Shown: positions 27,870 through 35,545, counted from the stretch's first letter. The stretch: 64,000 bases of DNA from Clostridia bacterium (GCA_910574475.1 CAJTAT010000010.1:1-64000), one strand, 5' to 3'. The notes: generated by a model from the sequence alone, not told the origin. A program made the numbers and translations.

Positions 27870-28622
27870 TCATTTAATATTAAAAATTTTGATAGCACAC
27901 CAATATCCTATATGAAACATACTTCTAAAAACACTTAAGTGTTCAATATCACGATACAAAATCCAATGATACTTAATTAGTTTCAATTTATTGCTTGAAA
28001 TAGAATTTTCACGAATACGATATTGCATCAGCACGCCTTTCATTCCATATATATATTTCTCTTTCTTAAGCATTTGAAGCCAAAGTGCATCATCATTCCT
28101 TTTTCGAATATTGGGAACCTCAAACTTTCCCATTTTTCTTACATTATACATAACTGTAGAATTACCCACTGGGCAATCTAAAAGAACTCTATTATAATTA
28201 ACTTTTGGCACACTTTCAATGATTCGATTTAACCTTTTTCCTTCCTCATCCATCTGTTCGTATGACGTACAGGTAAATGCTACATCATGATGTTTCATAA
28301 AGATAAGTTGTTTCTCCAATTTATCTTTTATCCATAAATCATCTGAATCCAAAAATGCCATGTATTCGCCATTTGCCAATTTCATTGCTATAGTTCTTGC
28401 GACTGCTGCGCCAGATTGAGTCGTTAAACAATGGTATTTGATTCTTGTATCATCTTTAGAATAATTTTCTACAATTTCTTTTGTATTATCTGTAGAACAA
28501 TCATCTACAATAATCATTTCCCAATTTTGATATGTCTGTGCTTGAACAGAGTCTATCGTTTCCCCTATAAATTTCGCACAGTTATATGTTGGTGTAATAA
28601 TAGAGACCAAACCAGCTTCCAT
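27870..28622 (-). CDS. Family 2 glycosyltransferase
   Basis: 250 residues. The GT-A fold is shown by VSIITPTYNCAKFIGETIDS (residues 6-25), the nucleotide-binding MIIVDDCSTDNT and the metal-binding DXD-type FLDSDDLW near residue 94. There is a hydrophobic patch at the C-terminus but no clear transmembrane anchor. It would add one sugar of the repeat unit on the cytoplasmic face, using a nucleotide sugar. AGGAG precedes the ATG at 28620-28622. Gaps of about 90-100 bp on both sides hold nothing I can recognise. Confidence 0.88.
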   Translation of the reverse strand: MEAGLVSIITPTYNCAKFIGETIDSVQAQTYQNWEMIIVDDCSTDNTKEIVENYSKDDTRIKYHCLTTQSGAAVARTIAMKLANGEYMAFLDSDDLWIKDKLEKQLIFMKHHDVAFTCTSYEQMDEEGKRLNRIIESVPKVNYNRVLLDCPVGNSTVMYNVRKMGKFEVPNIRKRNDDALWLQMLKKEKYIYGMKGVLMQYRIRENSISSNKLKLIKYHWILYRDIEHLSVFRSMFHIGYWCAIKIFNIK

Positions 28623-28720
28623 TTCTTTTTCTCCTACTTTATCAAATCACTTTTATGCAAAATATAAACCTGCATAATGATTTATCAGTAATATATTCAT
28701 CCTGTCATCCTTCAACTGTA

Positions 28721-29410
28721 TTATTTTTTAAACACAGAAAACACCGTCAAAACCATAACCCACATATCCTTCCAGAACCCAACCTCTTCCATCCCTCTTA
28801 AGTTCCACTTCATCTTCTTTGGCAGGATTTCTTCTATATATATTTTGTCTGGATCCTCTGCTCTGTCCAAAAGCTTCGCCTCATCCTTATAATAAATTGA
28901 TGTCAGATTCGTAATCCCTGCTGGTAATAGTAACGTTGCTCTCATCTTAGGCGTATACTCTTTCACATACTTAGGCACCTCCGGCCTCACTCCCACAAAG
29001 GACATATTCCCTTCAAGCACATCGATAAGCTGCGGGATTTCATCCAGCCTCTTATCACGCATTAGTTTCCCTACTCTTGTAATCCTATTGTCACCTTCTA
29101 CTGTCACCAAAGTCCCCTTCTGGTCCGCCTTATTTACCATGGAGCGGAACTTGTGAATCCGAAATCTCTTCCCATACTGAGTCACCCGCACCTGACGGTA
29201 GAATACTGATCCTTTGGAATCTAATTTAATCGCTATGGCTAGTATCACAAATACAGGCGAAAGCAAAAAAAGCAGTATCATGGATACCGCAATATCAAAC
29301 ATTCGCTTTAAAATAAGGCTATTCTTTTTCCTTTGCAAGATTTCATAATACTTCCTGACTTCGTCCACACGCATAAACTGTGGCAGGTCTTCCCATTTTT
29401 TTAACCTCAT
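28721..29410 (-). CDS. Initiating polyprenyl-phosphate sugar phosphotransferase (PglC-like)
   Basis: 229 residues. One membrane-embedded helix follows KRMFDIAVSM (about residues 35-60). The conserved cytoplasmic part contains FRIHKFRSMV, DEIPQLIDVLEGNMSFVGVR and PAGITNLTSIY. The family transfers a sugar-1-phosphate from a UDP-sugar to undecaprenyl phosphate and starts repeat-unit assembly. The short form with one N-terminal helix matches PglC/EpsL-type enzymes rather than WcaJ. The normal VGPRPE reads VGVRPE, a small departure. With the aminotransferase just upstream (29492-30769), a 4-amino-deoxy sugar such as a bacillosamine derivative is a candidate first sugar; this is inferred. Confidence 0.88.
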   Translation of the reverse strand: MRLKKWEDLPQFMRVDEVRKYYEILQRKKNSLILKRMFDIAVSMILLFLLSPVFVILAIAIKLDSKGSVFYRQVRVTQYGKRFRIHKFRSMVNKADQKGTLVTVEGDNRITRVGKLMRDKRLDEIPQLIDVLEGNMSFVGVRPEVPKYVKEYTPKMRATLLLPAGITNLTSIYYKDEAKLLDRAEDPDKIYIEEILPKKMKWNLRGMEEVGFWKDMWVMVLTVFSVFKK

Positions 29411-29491
29411 GCTTCTATCGTTACGCCTCTCTTAGACAACTCTCCACACGTTTGAAAGATTCTCTGTCAACAACCTCATTGCTTGCGGGAA

Positions 29492-30769
29492 TCAACTGAT
29501 ATATTCCTTCACAATCTCACCATACTTCTCCATAATATATTCCACTTCTTCATCCCTAAGCTTCGTATGCAGCGGCAGTGTTACCTCATTTTCGAACATC
29601 CGAAAGCTTTCCGGGTAGTCCCCGATCTGAAAGCCCAGTCTCTTATAAGCCGTATGCATGGGTAACGGCTTATAATGTACATTTGCCGATACTCCTTCTT
29701 TTGCCAGCTTTTCTATGATCTCCTGCCGTTCCTCTAGCCCTATCCCCGGTATCCGGGTCATATAGAGATGGCCCGAAGAAACATGCTCTTTCGTGAAGTG
29801 TGGCAATACCTCCACTCCCACAGGCTTTAGTCTCCGGTCATATCTCTCAATAATCTCCCTGCGCCGTTTCAGCATCTTGGGGTATCGGTCAAACTGAGCC
29901 AGGCCAATGGCTCCCATGATATCGGTCATATTACACTTATACCAGGGCCCTACAATGTCATATTCCCAAGCTCCCAGCTTTGTCTTGGCAAGGGCATCCT
30001 TGCTCTGTCCATGGAGGGAAAAGAGCTGCAATTGATGATAGATTTCCTCATCATTCACTCCCTCTATCTTCCAGGTCAGGGCTCCTCCCTCTGCTGTGGT
30101 AAAATTCTTCACCGCATGGAAGCTGAAGTTCGTAAAGTCTGCAATGGAGCCAATCCTTCTTCCCTTATAAGAAGCTCCCAGAGCGTGAGCTGCATCCTCT
30201 ACAATGGCGATCCGTCCTATAGCCTTCTGAAGCCGGTTAGAAGGATGAAATAATCCCTTCTTTCGGTTTACTATCTCTAAGATCCTGTCATAGTCGCAGG
30301 GAATCCCTCCCACATCAATGGGAATAATCGCTTTTGTGTGCTCATTAATAGCCTGTTCCAAAGCATCATAATCCATTTCCAGACTGTCTTTCTGGCAGTC
30401 CACCAGGATAGGTTTGGCTCCTACATGGCAGATAACAGAAGCTGAGGCCGTATACGTATATGCACAGGTAATCACCTCATCTTCTTCACTTCCAAAGCTT
30501 CCATCCATCCCATAAGAATCTCTGCCGATTCCCAGGAGTCTTAAACTCATCTCCCCTGCCGCTGTCTGGCTGTTGAGGCAGACACACCGATTGACTCCTA
30601 CATAATCTGCCAGCAGATTTTCCAGCTTCTTTACCTTTGGCCCAGTCGTAATCCACCCGGAGTGCAGGGTATCTATTACCTCATCAATCTCCTCCTCCGA
30701 AATGTCAGGAGGAGAAAACGAAATATTCATTTTCCTGTCCGTCAAAGCGTTGTTACCATTAAGCTCCAT
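29492..30769 (-). CDS. DegT/DnrJ/EryC1 family sugar aminotransferase
   Basis: 425 residues from the ATG at 30767-30769, six bases after GGAG. PLP-dependent fold with the lysine in SFHAVKNFTTAEGG (near residue 225), VEDAAHALGASYKGR before it and a CNMTDIMGAIGLAQF segment. It is longer than usual owing to an insert of about 25 residues around NRKKGLFHPSN. It makes a 4-amino-4,6-dideoxy nucleotide sugar from a keto precursor. It sits between the second NusG paralogue and the initiating transferase, an arrangement that suggests it makes the first sugar. No matching 4,6-dehydratase other than pseB is in the window. Confidence 0.86.
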   Translation of the reverse strand: MELNGNNALTDRKMNISFSPPDISEEEIDEVIDTLHSGWITTGPKVKKLENLLADYVGVNRCVCLNSQTAAGEMSLRLLGIGRDSYGMDGSFGSEEDEVITCAYTYTASASVICHVGAKPILVDCQKDSLEMDYDALEQAINEHTKAIIPIDVGGIPCDYDRILEIVNRKKGLFHPSNRLQKAIGRIAIVEDAAHALGASYKGRRIGSIADFTNFSFHAVKNFTTAEGGALTWKIEGVNDEEIYHQLQLFSLHGQSKDALAKTKLGAWEYDIVGPWYKCNMTDIMGAIGLAQFDRYPKMLKRRREIIERYDRRLKPVGVEVLPHFTKEHVSSGHLYMTRIPGIGLEERQEIIEKLAKEGVSANVHYKPLPMHTAYKRLGFQIGDYPESFRMFENEVTLPLHTKLRDEEVEYIMEKYGEIVKEYIS

Positions 30770-30792
30770 CCTTATCTCCTCAATTCCAAATC

Positions 30793-31308
30793 TCAATCCC
30801 CTTCAAGCCGGATCCCCATCAAAATCTCCCGATCCCGGCCAAATAAATGTACCCGAATAATCACATACCTTAACCGGATCCGCTTCTTTACTACTCTATC
30901 TAAATACCTTTCTAAGGGCTTCCCACATTCCACAATCTTTCCCTCTTCATCTACTTCCACAGGGGAAAGCCTTACTGTATACTCCTTATCTCCATTCAAC
31001 AGCTCCTTTAAAAACTCCTCCTCTTCCATCGATACCGGGTAAAACTCCTCTTCCTCTTTTCCCAATATCTTTGTATAGGAAGATACCCGCTTCAACTGCT
31101 GATACAATTCCCCGGGATTCCTTGTGGATACAAACACATATCCCGGAAACAGCCGTTCCACATGTACCTTACACGCCCCCTCAATCCTCCAGACTGCCTC
31201 CCGCTTCAAGAGAAAGCACTCCTCATAAACACTTTTGTCCACCATCCTTCGAATACTCTCGATTGCCTCTTCCTCATTCCCTGTGATGGTCTGTATGGCA
31301 TACCACAT
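30793..31308 (-). CDS. NusG-family antiterminator, LoaP-like (second of two)
   Basis: 171 residues from the ATG at 31306-31308, giving the usual N-terminus MWYAIQTITGNEE. An upstream in-frame GTG is also possible. The NGN domain includes FPGYVFVSTRNPGELYQQL (residues 56-74); a diverged KOW-like C-terminal part (about residues 120-171) ends REILMGIRLEGD. NusG paralogues of the LoaP/UpxY/RfaH kind head long biosynthetic operons and let RNA polymerase read through internal terminators. This one begins a 31-kb run of same-strand genes and follows an intrinsic-terminator-like hairpin at 31403-31435. The gene 3' end lies 23 bp before the aminotransferase start. Confidence 0.85.
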   Translation of the reverse strand: MWYAIQTITGNEEEAIESIRRMVDKSVYEECFLLKREAVWRIEGACKVHVERLFPGYVFVSTRNPGELYQQLKRVSSYTKILGKEEEEFYPVSMEEEEFLKELLNGDKEYTVRLSPVEVDEEGKIVECGKPLERYLDRVVKKRIRLRYVIIRVHLFGRDREILMGIRLEGD

Positions 31309-31402
31309 GTTCTGCTTCCCTTTCCTCACTCAGCTATCCTTGCTTGTCCGTTTCCTTTAGACGCTTTCCTTGATACAGATCCTTTCGGACATTTCTATCC
31401 AT

Positions 31403-31435
31403 AAAAATGGGCATGCTTCGCCACTTTGCGGCCCA
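31403..31435 (-). terminator. Terminator-like hairpin between the two NusG paralogues
   Basis: On the minus strand, TGGGC pairs with GCCCA (31431-31435 with 31408-31412) and a nested CGC/GCG pair lies inside; five T residues follow directly at 31403-31407. This is a plausible intrinsic terminator in the 238-bp gap between the tandem NusG-like genes, and so a candidate target for antitermination by the upstream NusG paralogue. The rest of the gap shows no gene. Confidence 0.55.
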
Positions 31436-31546
31436 CACCCCAAATAATTCCTCTTCTCTATCCCGTATTTCTATCTATCCCGCAGTCTAATACTGTAGAA
31501 CAGACATCATACTTTTTCTCACAGATGAGCAACCAGGTCTACTCCC

Positions 31547-32074
31547 CTAACTCTTCGACACAATCTCCAATCCCACCTGCATCTCCCGAAACCGTCCCAT
31601 GGACGCCATCCCTACTCTCGCGATCCGCTTGTGACGGTCAATCTTTCGAATCAAGCCTTCTTTTCCCCGCAAAGGCCCTTCTGTCACCACGGTCTGTCCA
31701 TCCCGGATATATCCTCGGGACATCTGAGAATGATGGCCAGCCCCGCAGAGCATACGAAGGAAGGCCTCTTCCTCCTGTTCCACCCGAACCAGTTTCCCAT
31801 CACTTTCCAACACAGAGAGCACCTTTGAATATCTCTTTAGCTCTTCTGTCAACTTATCCTCATCTCTGCTTTCCAGAAACAGATAATGAGGAAACAGTGG
31901 ATTACGCTCCAGATGCCATGCCCCCTTATAGCGGCGCATGCGGTCACAAGTAAAGACAAAGGCATCTTCCAAAGCCTCTTTGGTCAAATGTTGCTTACAG
32001 GCGTAGAGCAACTCCTCTTCCTTTTGATTGGGACTATAGAGTACGTACCAGATATGAAGGACCCCTTTCTGCAA
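31547..32074 (-). CDS. NusG-family antiterminator, LoaP-like (first gene of the operon)
   Basis: Up to 175 residues. The NGN domain (WYVLYSPNQKEEELLYACK; NPLFPHYLFLESRDEDKL) is followed by a well-formed KOW domain (VVTEGPLRGKEGLIRKID). This is a specialised NusG paralogue of the LoaP/UpxY type, expected to act on the polysaccharide operon that follows. The start is unusual. The only standard in-frame initiator is TTG at 32072-32074, with no ribosome site; the family's normal start (Met-Trp-Tyr-Val) corresponds to an ATC codon at 32051-32053, which lies eight bases after AAAGGGG. The invertible promoter segment ends only about 47 bp upstream. Confidence 0.83.
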   Translation of the reverse strand: MQKGVLHIWYVLYSPNQKEEELLYACKQHLTKEALEDAFVFTCDRMRRYKGAWHLERNPLFPHYLFLESRDEDKLTEELKRYSKVLSVLESDGKLVRVEQEEEAFLRMLCGAGHHSQMSRGYIRDGQTVVTEGPLRGKEGLIRKIDRHKRIARVGMASMGRFREMQVGLEIVSKS

Positions 32075-32120
32075 TGGTTGGCATGCCTGCTGTAAAGCTA
32101 AATTGAAACATGCAACTTTT

Positions 32121-32143
32121 TCGTAGAGTAACCTATTCTACGA
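32121..32143 (+). repeat. Left inverted repeat of the putative invertible promoter
   Basis: The 20-mer TAGAGTAACCTATTCTACGA (32124-32143) is, apart from one base, the reverse complement of 32362-32381; over 23 bp the two sides agree at 21 positions. The repeat is itself a dyad, with TCGTAGA and TCTACGA arms around a 9-bp centre, as expected for a site-specific recombinase site. It lies 47 bp from the first codon of the NusG paralogue. Confidence 0.85.
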
Positions 32144-32361
32144 ACAGAAAAGGAAATATTTAAATGAATCTGTTAAAACTTGGGATTTTTCAAGAAATTT
32201 AGAAGCTATTAGTAACCATTATTTGTATTTGTCTTGTAAATTTTAGGAATAAAAACAAGATATAACATAGAATACCGTGAAAAAAATTAGAATTCTTATT
32301 GAAAATCTCGATAGATCTGGTTATAATAGTAAACGTTGAAATAGAATTCAGCATTTTACAA
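32144..32361. other. Putative invertible DNA segment (promoter switch)
   Basis: A 218-bp A+T-rich segment bounded by the 23-bp inverted repeats. It contains no gene but holds one near-consensus sigma-A promoter pointing right (32299-32327). No comparable promoter is seen on the minus strand inside it or between it and the polysaccharide operon. In the present orientation the polysaccharide operon would therefore lack its promoter; after inversion the promoter would sit at about 32178-32206 pointing left, with an RNA leader of roughly 100 nt. No recombinase gene is in the window, so the enzyme would act in trans. Nothing else is recognised in this part of the 590-bp gap. Confidence 0.72.
32299..32327 (+). 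promoter_or_regulatory. Sigma-A-type promoter inside the invertible segment
   Basis: TTGAAA (32299-32304), a 17-bp spacer, then a perfect TATAAT (32322-32327). Transcription should start near 32334 and run right, through the right inverted repeat, toward the Spo0A-C-like gene and feoAB. This is among the best promoter matches seen in the window. Confidence 0.82.
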
Positions 32362-32384
32362 TCGAAGAATAGGTTACTCTAAGA
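32362..32384 (+). repeat. Right inverted repeat of the putative invertible promoter
   Basis: Contains AGAATAGGTTACTCTA (32366-32381), the exact reverse complement of 32124-32139. Mismatches with the left copy lie only in the outer arms, so the likely strand-exchange centre is identical in both. The flanks show no target-site duplication of the kind a small transposon would leave. Confidence 0.85.
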
Positions 32385-32553
32385 AAATACAAACCTTTCT
32401 TACACATTCTAATCATCCTTTTTCTTCATTAATACTACTACATTATTTTCTATATGAAATCTTTTAACTCTATAAAATAGTATCTCCTAAAATTTTTTAC
32501 ATTTTCCTGTGATTTTACAATTCTATTTCGTATTAGTTTTGTATCTATTTTTG

Positions 32554-32570
32554 TGTCGAATTCTGTCGAT
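32554..32570 (+). promoter_or_regulatory. Two tandem Spo0A-box-like sites
   Basis: TGTCGAA (32554-32560) and TGTCGAT (32564-32570) lie in direct repeat with a 3-bp gap. Spo0A recognises TGTCGAA-type boxes, and the same 7-3-7 layout is known from the abrB control region of Bacillus. The pair is about 95 bp upstream of a gene for a Spo0A-C-like protein and about 170 bp right of the invertible segment, so it may control that gene, the switch region or both. The remaining gap DNA (32385-32663) is A+T-rich with no further clear promoter. Confidence 0.62.
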
Positions 32571-32663
32571 TCATCTTTCTTTTCAACCTAATCTACGTTT
32601 CCCATGAATGAAAGGAAAATCTAACGGAAGATCCCAACAAAACCTAACGGAGGAACTAATTTT

Positions 32664-32996
32664 ATGAAAAAGGAATTTCAGGCTACCATGTATTCCATGG
32701 GAGTACTACATCATTACTGTGGTTACAGCTACTTTGAAGAAGCTGTGTTTCTGGTCATAGAGAATCCAGAACGACTACAAAGTATCCAAAAAGAAATCTA
32801 TCTTCCAATTGCTATAAAATATCATACAAATGTGGCAAATGTAGAAAAGAATATTCGTACAGTTCGAGACGTAATGATGAAAAATGGTGGTAGAGAAATT
32901 CTGGTAGAAATCAGTGGTTGTGGATTTTGGAAAGACAAAAAACCTTATCCAAAAGAATTAATTGAAATCTTTGCAGAGCATTTTGCCAAGAAATAA
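32664..32996 (+). CDS. Stand-alone Spo0A C-terminal-domain-like DNA-binding protein
   Basis: 110 residues; GGAGG precedes the ATG. The protein matches the C-terminal DNA-binding domain of Spo0A: a YSYFEEAVFLVIENPERLQ segment (residues 20-38), IYLPIAIKYHTNVANVEKNI in the position of the recognition helix (residues 45-64), and a conserved end with PKELIEIFAEHF. The phosphoacceptor receiver domain of Spo0A is absent, so it should bind DNA without phosphorelay control or act by dimerising or competing. It is the first plus-strand gene after the invertible promoter, which in this orientation points at it. Tandem 0A-box-like sites lie upstream. Autoregulation or control of the polysaccharide switch is inferred. 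Confidence 0.78.
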   Translation: MKKEFQATMYSMGVLHHYCGYSYFEEAVFLVIENPERLQSIQKEIYLPIAIKYHTNVANVEKNIRTVRDVMMKNGGREILVEISGCGFWKDKKPYPKELIEIFAEHFAKK

Positions 32997-33083
32997 AAGA
33001 CGTTTCCTAATTTCCTGTAACATTTTCTCCAAGCTGCAATACAATAATAACACTAGAAGATATATTTGCGAGGTGATTTTTTC

Positions 33084-33317
33084 ATGTCTAAACATCCTTG
33101 CCTAAATGACATGAATCCTGGCCAAAGCGCCCACGTCATAAAGTTAAATTCTTCTGGAAGTATCCGCAGAAGGCTTTTAGATCTGGGATTGACAGAGCAT
33201 ACACAAATTCAATGTGTCGGGAAAAGTCCTTCCGGCGACCCAGCTGCATTTCTTATCCGGGGAGCCGTTATCGCCATACGCGCTATAGACGGAAAAGATA
33301 TTCTCGTGGACCTCTAA
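33084..33317 (+). CDS. feoA: Ferrous iron transport protein A
   Basis: 77 residues from the ATG at 33084, with GAGGTG upstream; an earlier TTG lacks a ribosome site. It has the SH3-like FeoA fold: LNDMNPGQSAHVIKLN, then IRRRLLDLGLTEHTQIQC (about residues 26-43) and a C-terminal GAVIAIRAIDGKDILVDL. FeoA is a small cytoplasmic partner of the FeoB ferrous-iron permease. It lies 87 bp before feoB and 87 bp after the Spo0A-like gene; all three may be one transcript. Confidence 0.88.
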   Translation: MSKHPCLNDMNPGQSAHVIKLNSSGSIRRRLLDLGLTEHTQIQCVGKSPSGDPAAFLIRGAVIAIRAIDGKDILVDL

Positions 33318-33402
33318 AGATCCTTAGTGAAGAAGCAAAACTTACCCTTCCTTTGCAAAGGCATATACACCCTTGTCAAAAGCAGGTAAAATAGGAGAAT
33401 GT

Positions 33403-35496
33403 ATGGAATATAAAAAAGCCGCCAACGACAAGCTTATTGCCATCGCTGGCAATCCTAATGTGGGCAAAAGTACTCTGTTCAATAATCTTACAGGAAAAAA
33501 TCAACATACAGGAAACTGGCCCGGGAAAACAGTCACAAGCGCCACTGGATATTTTCAGACAGCCCTCCATTCTTACATACTTGTGGATATTCCCGGTACC
33601 TATTCCCTCATGGCCCACTCTCCAGAGGAAGAAGCTGCGCGAAACTTTCTCTGCTTTGGCAAAGCAGATGCTGCTATCGTTGTCTGTGATGCCACTTGTC
33701 TGGAGAGAAATCTGAATCTGGTTCTTCAGACTATGGAGCTGGTTCCCCGTGTGCTGGTCTGTGTCAATCTCATGGATGAAGCTAAGCGCCGCCACATTCA
33801 GATTGATCTGGCAAATCTGTCAGAAAATCTTGATGTCCCTGTAATAGGCACCACAGCCCGGGATAAAAAAAGCCTTTACGAGTTCACGGAAACTTTGGAT
33901 CAATTTATTGACAGCCGCAAGCAATCCCCTCTCTGCCCTGTCACTTATGCTCCGCCACTGGAATCAGCTCTGGCCATTTTGGAACCGCTCCTTCACAAGA
34001 AGGCACATGGCGCCCTTCCTGCCCGCTGGCTGGCTCTTCGCCTTTTAGATACAGATTCTGAATTGGAAAAAGAAATCACTACTTACCTTGGACAGAATCT
34101 TTCCTCTGATCCCGCTGTATGCCAGGCCTTGTCAGAAGCCTGGAGCCTCCTGGCTGCCGCCCACATTCAGAGAGAAGAAATGCAGGATCTGATTACTACT
34201 GGGTTAATCCGACGGGCAGAGCAAATCTACCGCTGCAGTGTACAGGAGGACAGAGAATATGCGCGAAAAAATGACCAGAAACTGGATCGCTTTCTCACAG
34301 ACAGGCGTTCTGGCTACCCAGTTATGCTTTTACTTCTGGCTTTTGTTTTCTGGCTTACCATCACTGGGGCCAATTATCCCTCACGCCTGCTGTCTCACAT
34401 CCTTTTTAGCATCCAGGATCTGTTGACCCGATTATTTTACCTGATGAATGCTCCTGCGTGGCTGCATGATGTCCTTGTACTGGGGGCCTACCGGGTGCTT
34501 GCCTGGGTAGTCTCTGTTATGCTGCCTCCCATGGCAATCTTCTTCCCCCTGTTTACGCTTCTGGAGGATTCAGGTTATCTGCCAAGAATTGCCTACAATC
34601 TTGACCATGTCTTTTGCCGCTGCCATTCCTGTGGCAAGCAGGCTTTAACCATGTGCATGGGTTTCGGATGCAATGCCGCCGGTGTGACAGGTTGTCGAAT
34701 CATTGATTCCCCCCGGGAACGCCTCATCGCTATCCTGACTAACAGCTTTGTCCCCTGTAATGGCCGTTTTCCTACCTTGACAGCTCTGATTACCATGTTT
34801 TTTGCAGGAAGCGCCCTGGGGCTTCTCTCTTCCATAGGCTCAGCTCTGCTACTAACAGGAGTTGTCCTCCTTGGAGTGCTTATGACCTTTCTCACCTCCT
34901 GGTTACTGTCCCGGACTGTCCTGAAAGGTATTCCTTCATCCTTTACCTTGGAGCTTCCTCCTTACCGCAAGCCCCAGGTGGGAAAAGTACTCCTTCGCTC
35001 TATTTTTGATCGGACACTCTTTGTCCTGGGTAGAGCAGCCTGTGCCGCTGCCCCCGCAGGTATTTTAATCTGGTCTATGGCTAATATTCACTTGGGTTCT
35101 TCCAGCCTCTTAAGCCTCTGCGCCGGATTCTTAGATCCAGTAGCCGCCTGGTTTGGCCTGGATGGTGTAATTTTGATGGCATTTATTCTGGGATTTCCGG
35201 CAAATGAAATTGTCATCCCTATCATGCTCATGGCCTATCTGGAGGAAAGCGTTCTGACTGAGCCTGGCAGCCTTCTTGCACTGAGAGAGCTTCTCGTCTC
35301 CCATGGCTGGACCCGGCTAACTGCGGCTTGCACCATGATTTTTTCTCTTCTGCACTGGCCCTGTTCCACCACACTCCTGACCATTCATCGGGAAACAGGA
35401 AGTCTGAAATGGACTTTTCTCTCATTCCTGCTGCCCACAGCGGCTGGATTGATCTTGTGCTTTCTGGTGGCCAATATTGCAAGAATTTTTCTATAA
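33403..35496 (+). CDS. feoB: Ferrous iron transport protein B
   Basis: 697 residues from the ATG at 33403, six bases after AGGAG; the upstream in-frame TTG has no ribosome site. The N-terminal G domain has the P-loop GNPNVGKS (residues 16-23), the G3 DIPGTYSL and the G4 NLMDEA; a helical spacer follows. From about residue 305 the permease part holds two Gate regions and 8-10 helices, including FGCNAAGVTGCRIIDSPRER and the NSFVPCNGRFP motif. It imports Fe2+ across the cytoplasmic membrane under anaerobic conditions. It is followed by a strong bidirectional hairpin shared with the convergent purD gene. Confidence 0.93.
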   Translation: MEYKKAANDKLIAIAGNPNVGKSTLFNNLTGKNQHTGNWPGKTVTSATGYFQTALHSYILVDIPGTYSLMAHSPEEEAARNFLCFGKADAAIVVCDATCLERNLNLVLQTMELVPRVLVCVNLMDEAKRRHIQIDLANLSENLDVPVIGTTARDKKSLYEFTETLDQFIDSRKQSPLCPVTYAPPLESALAILEPLLHKKAHGALPARWLALRLLDTDSELEKEITTYLGQNLSSDPAVCQALSEAWSLLAAAHIQREEMQDLITTGLIRRAEQIYRCSVQEDREYARKNDQKLDRFLTDRRSGYPVMLLLLAFVFWLTITGANYPSRLLSHILFSIQDLLTRLFYLMNAPAWLHDVLVLGAYRVLAWVVSVMLPPMAIFFPLFTLLEDSGYLPRIAYNLDHVFCRCHSCGKQALTMCMGFGCNAAGVTGCRIIDSPRERLIAILTNSFVPCNGRFPTLTALITMFFAGSALGLLSSIGSALLLTGVVLLGVLMTFLTSWLLSRTVLKGIPSSFTLELPPYRKPQVGKVLLRSIFDRTLFVLGRAACAAAPAGILIWSMANIHLGSSSLLSLCAGFLDPVAAWFGLDGVILMAFILGFPANEIVIPIMLMAYLEESVLTEPGSLLALRELLVSHGWTRLTAACTMIFSLLHWPCSTTLLTIHRETGSLKWTFLSFLLPTAAGLILCFLVANIARIFL

Positions 35497-35545
35497 ATAT
35501 AATGATATCCTCCGTGGCCAAAGGGACACTAAGGGTAGAGTCGAA

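Noticed and set aside
32121-32384. The inverted repeats as ends of a small non-autonomous transposon (MITE)
   Set aside because: No target-site duplication flanks the repeats, each repeat has its own dyad as recombinase sites do, and the segment holds a single strong promoter at the head of an operon.
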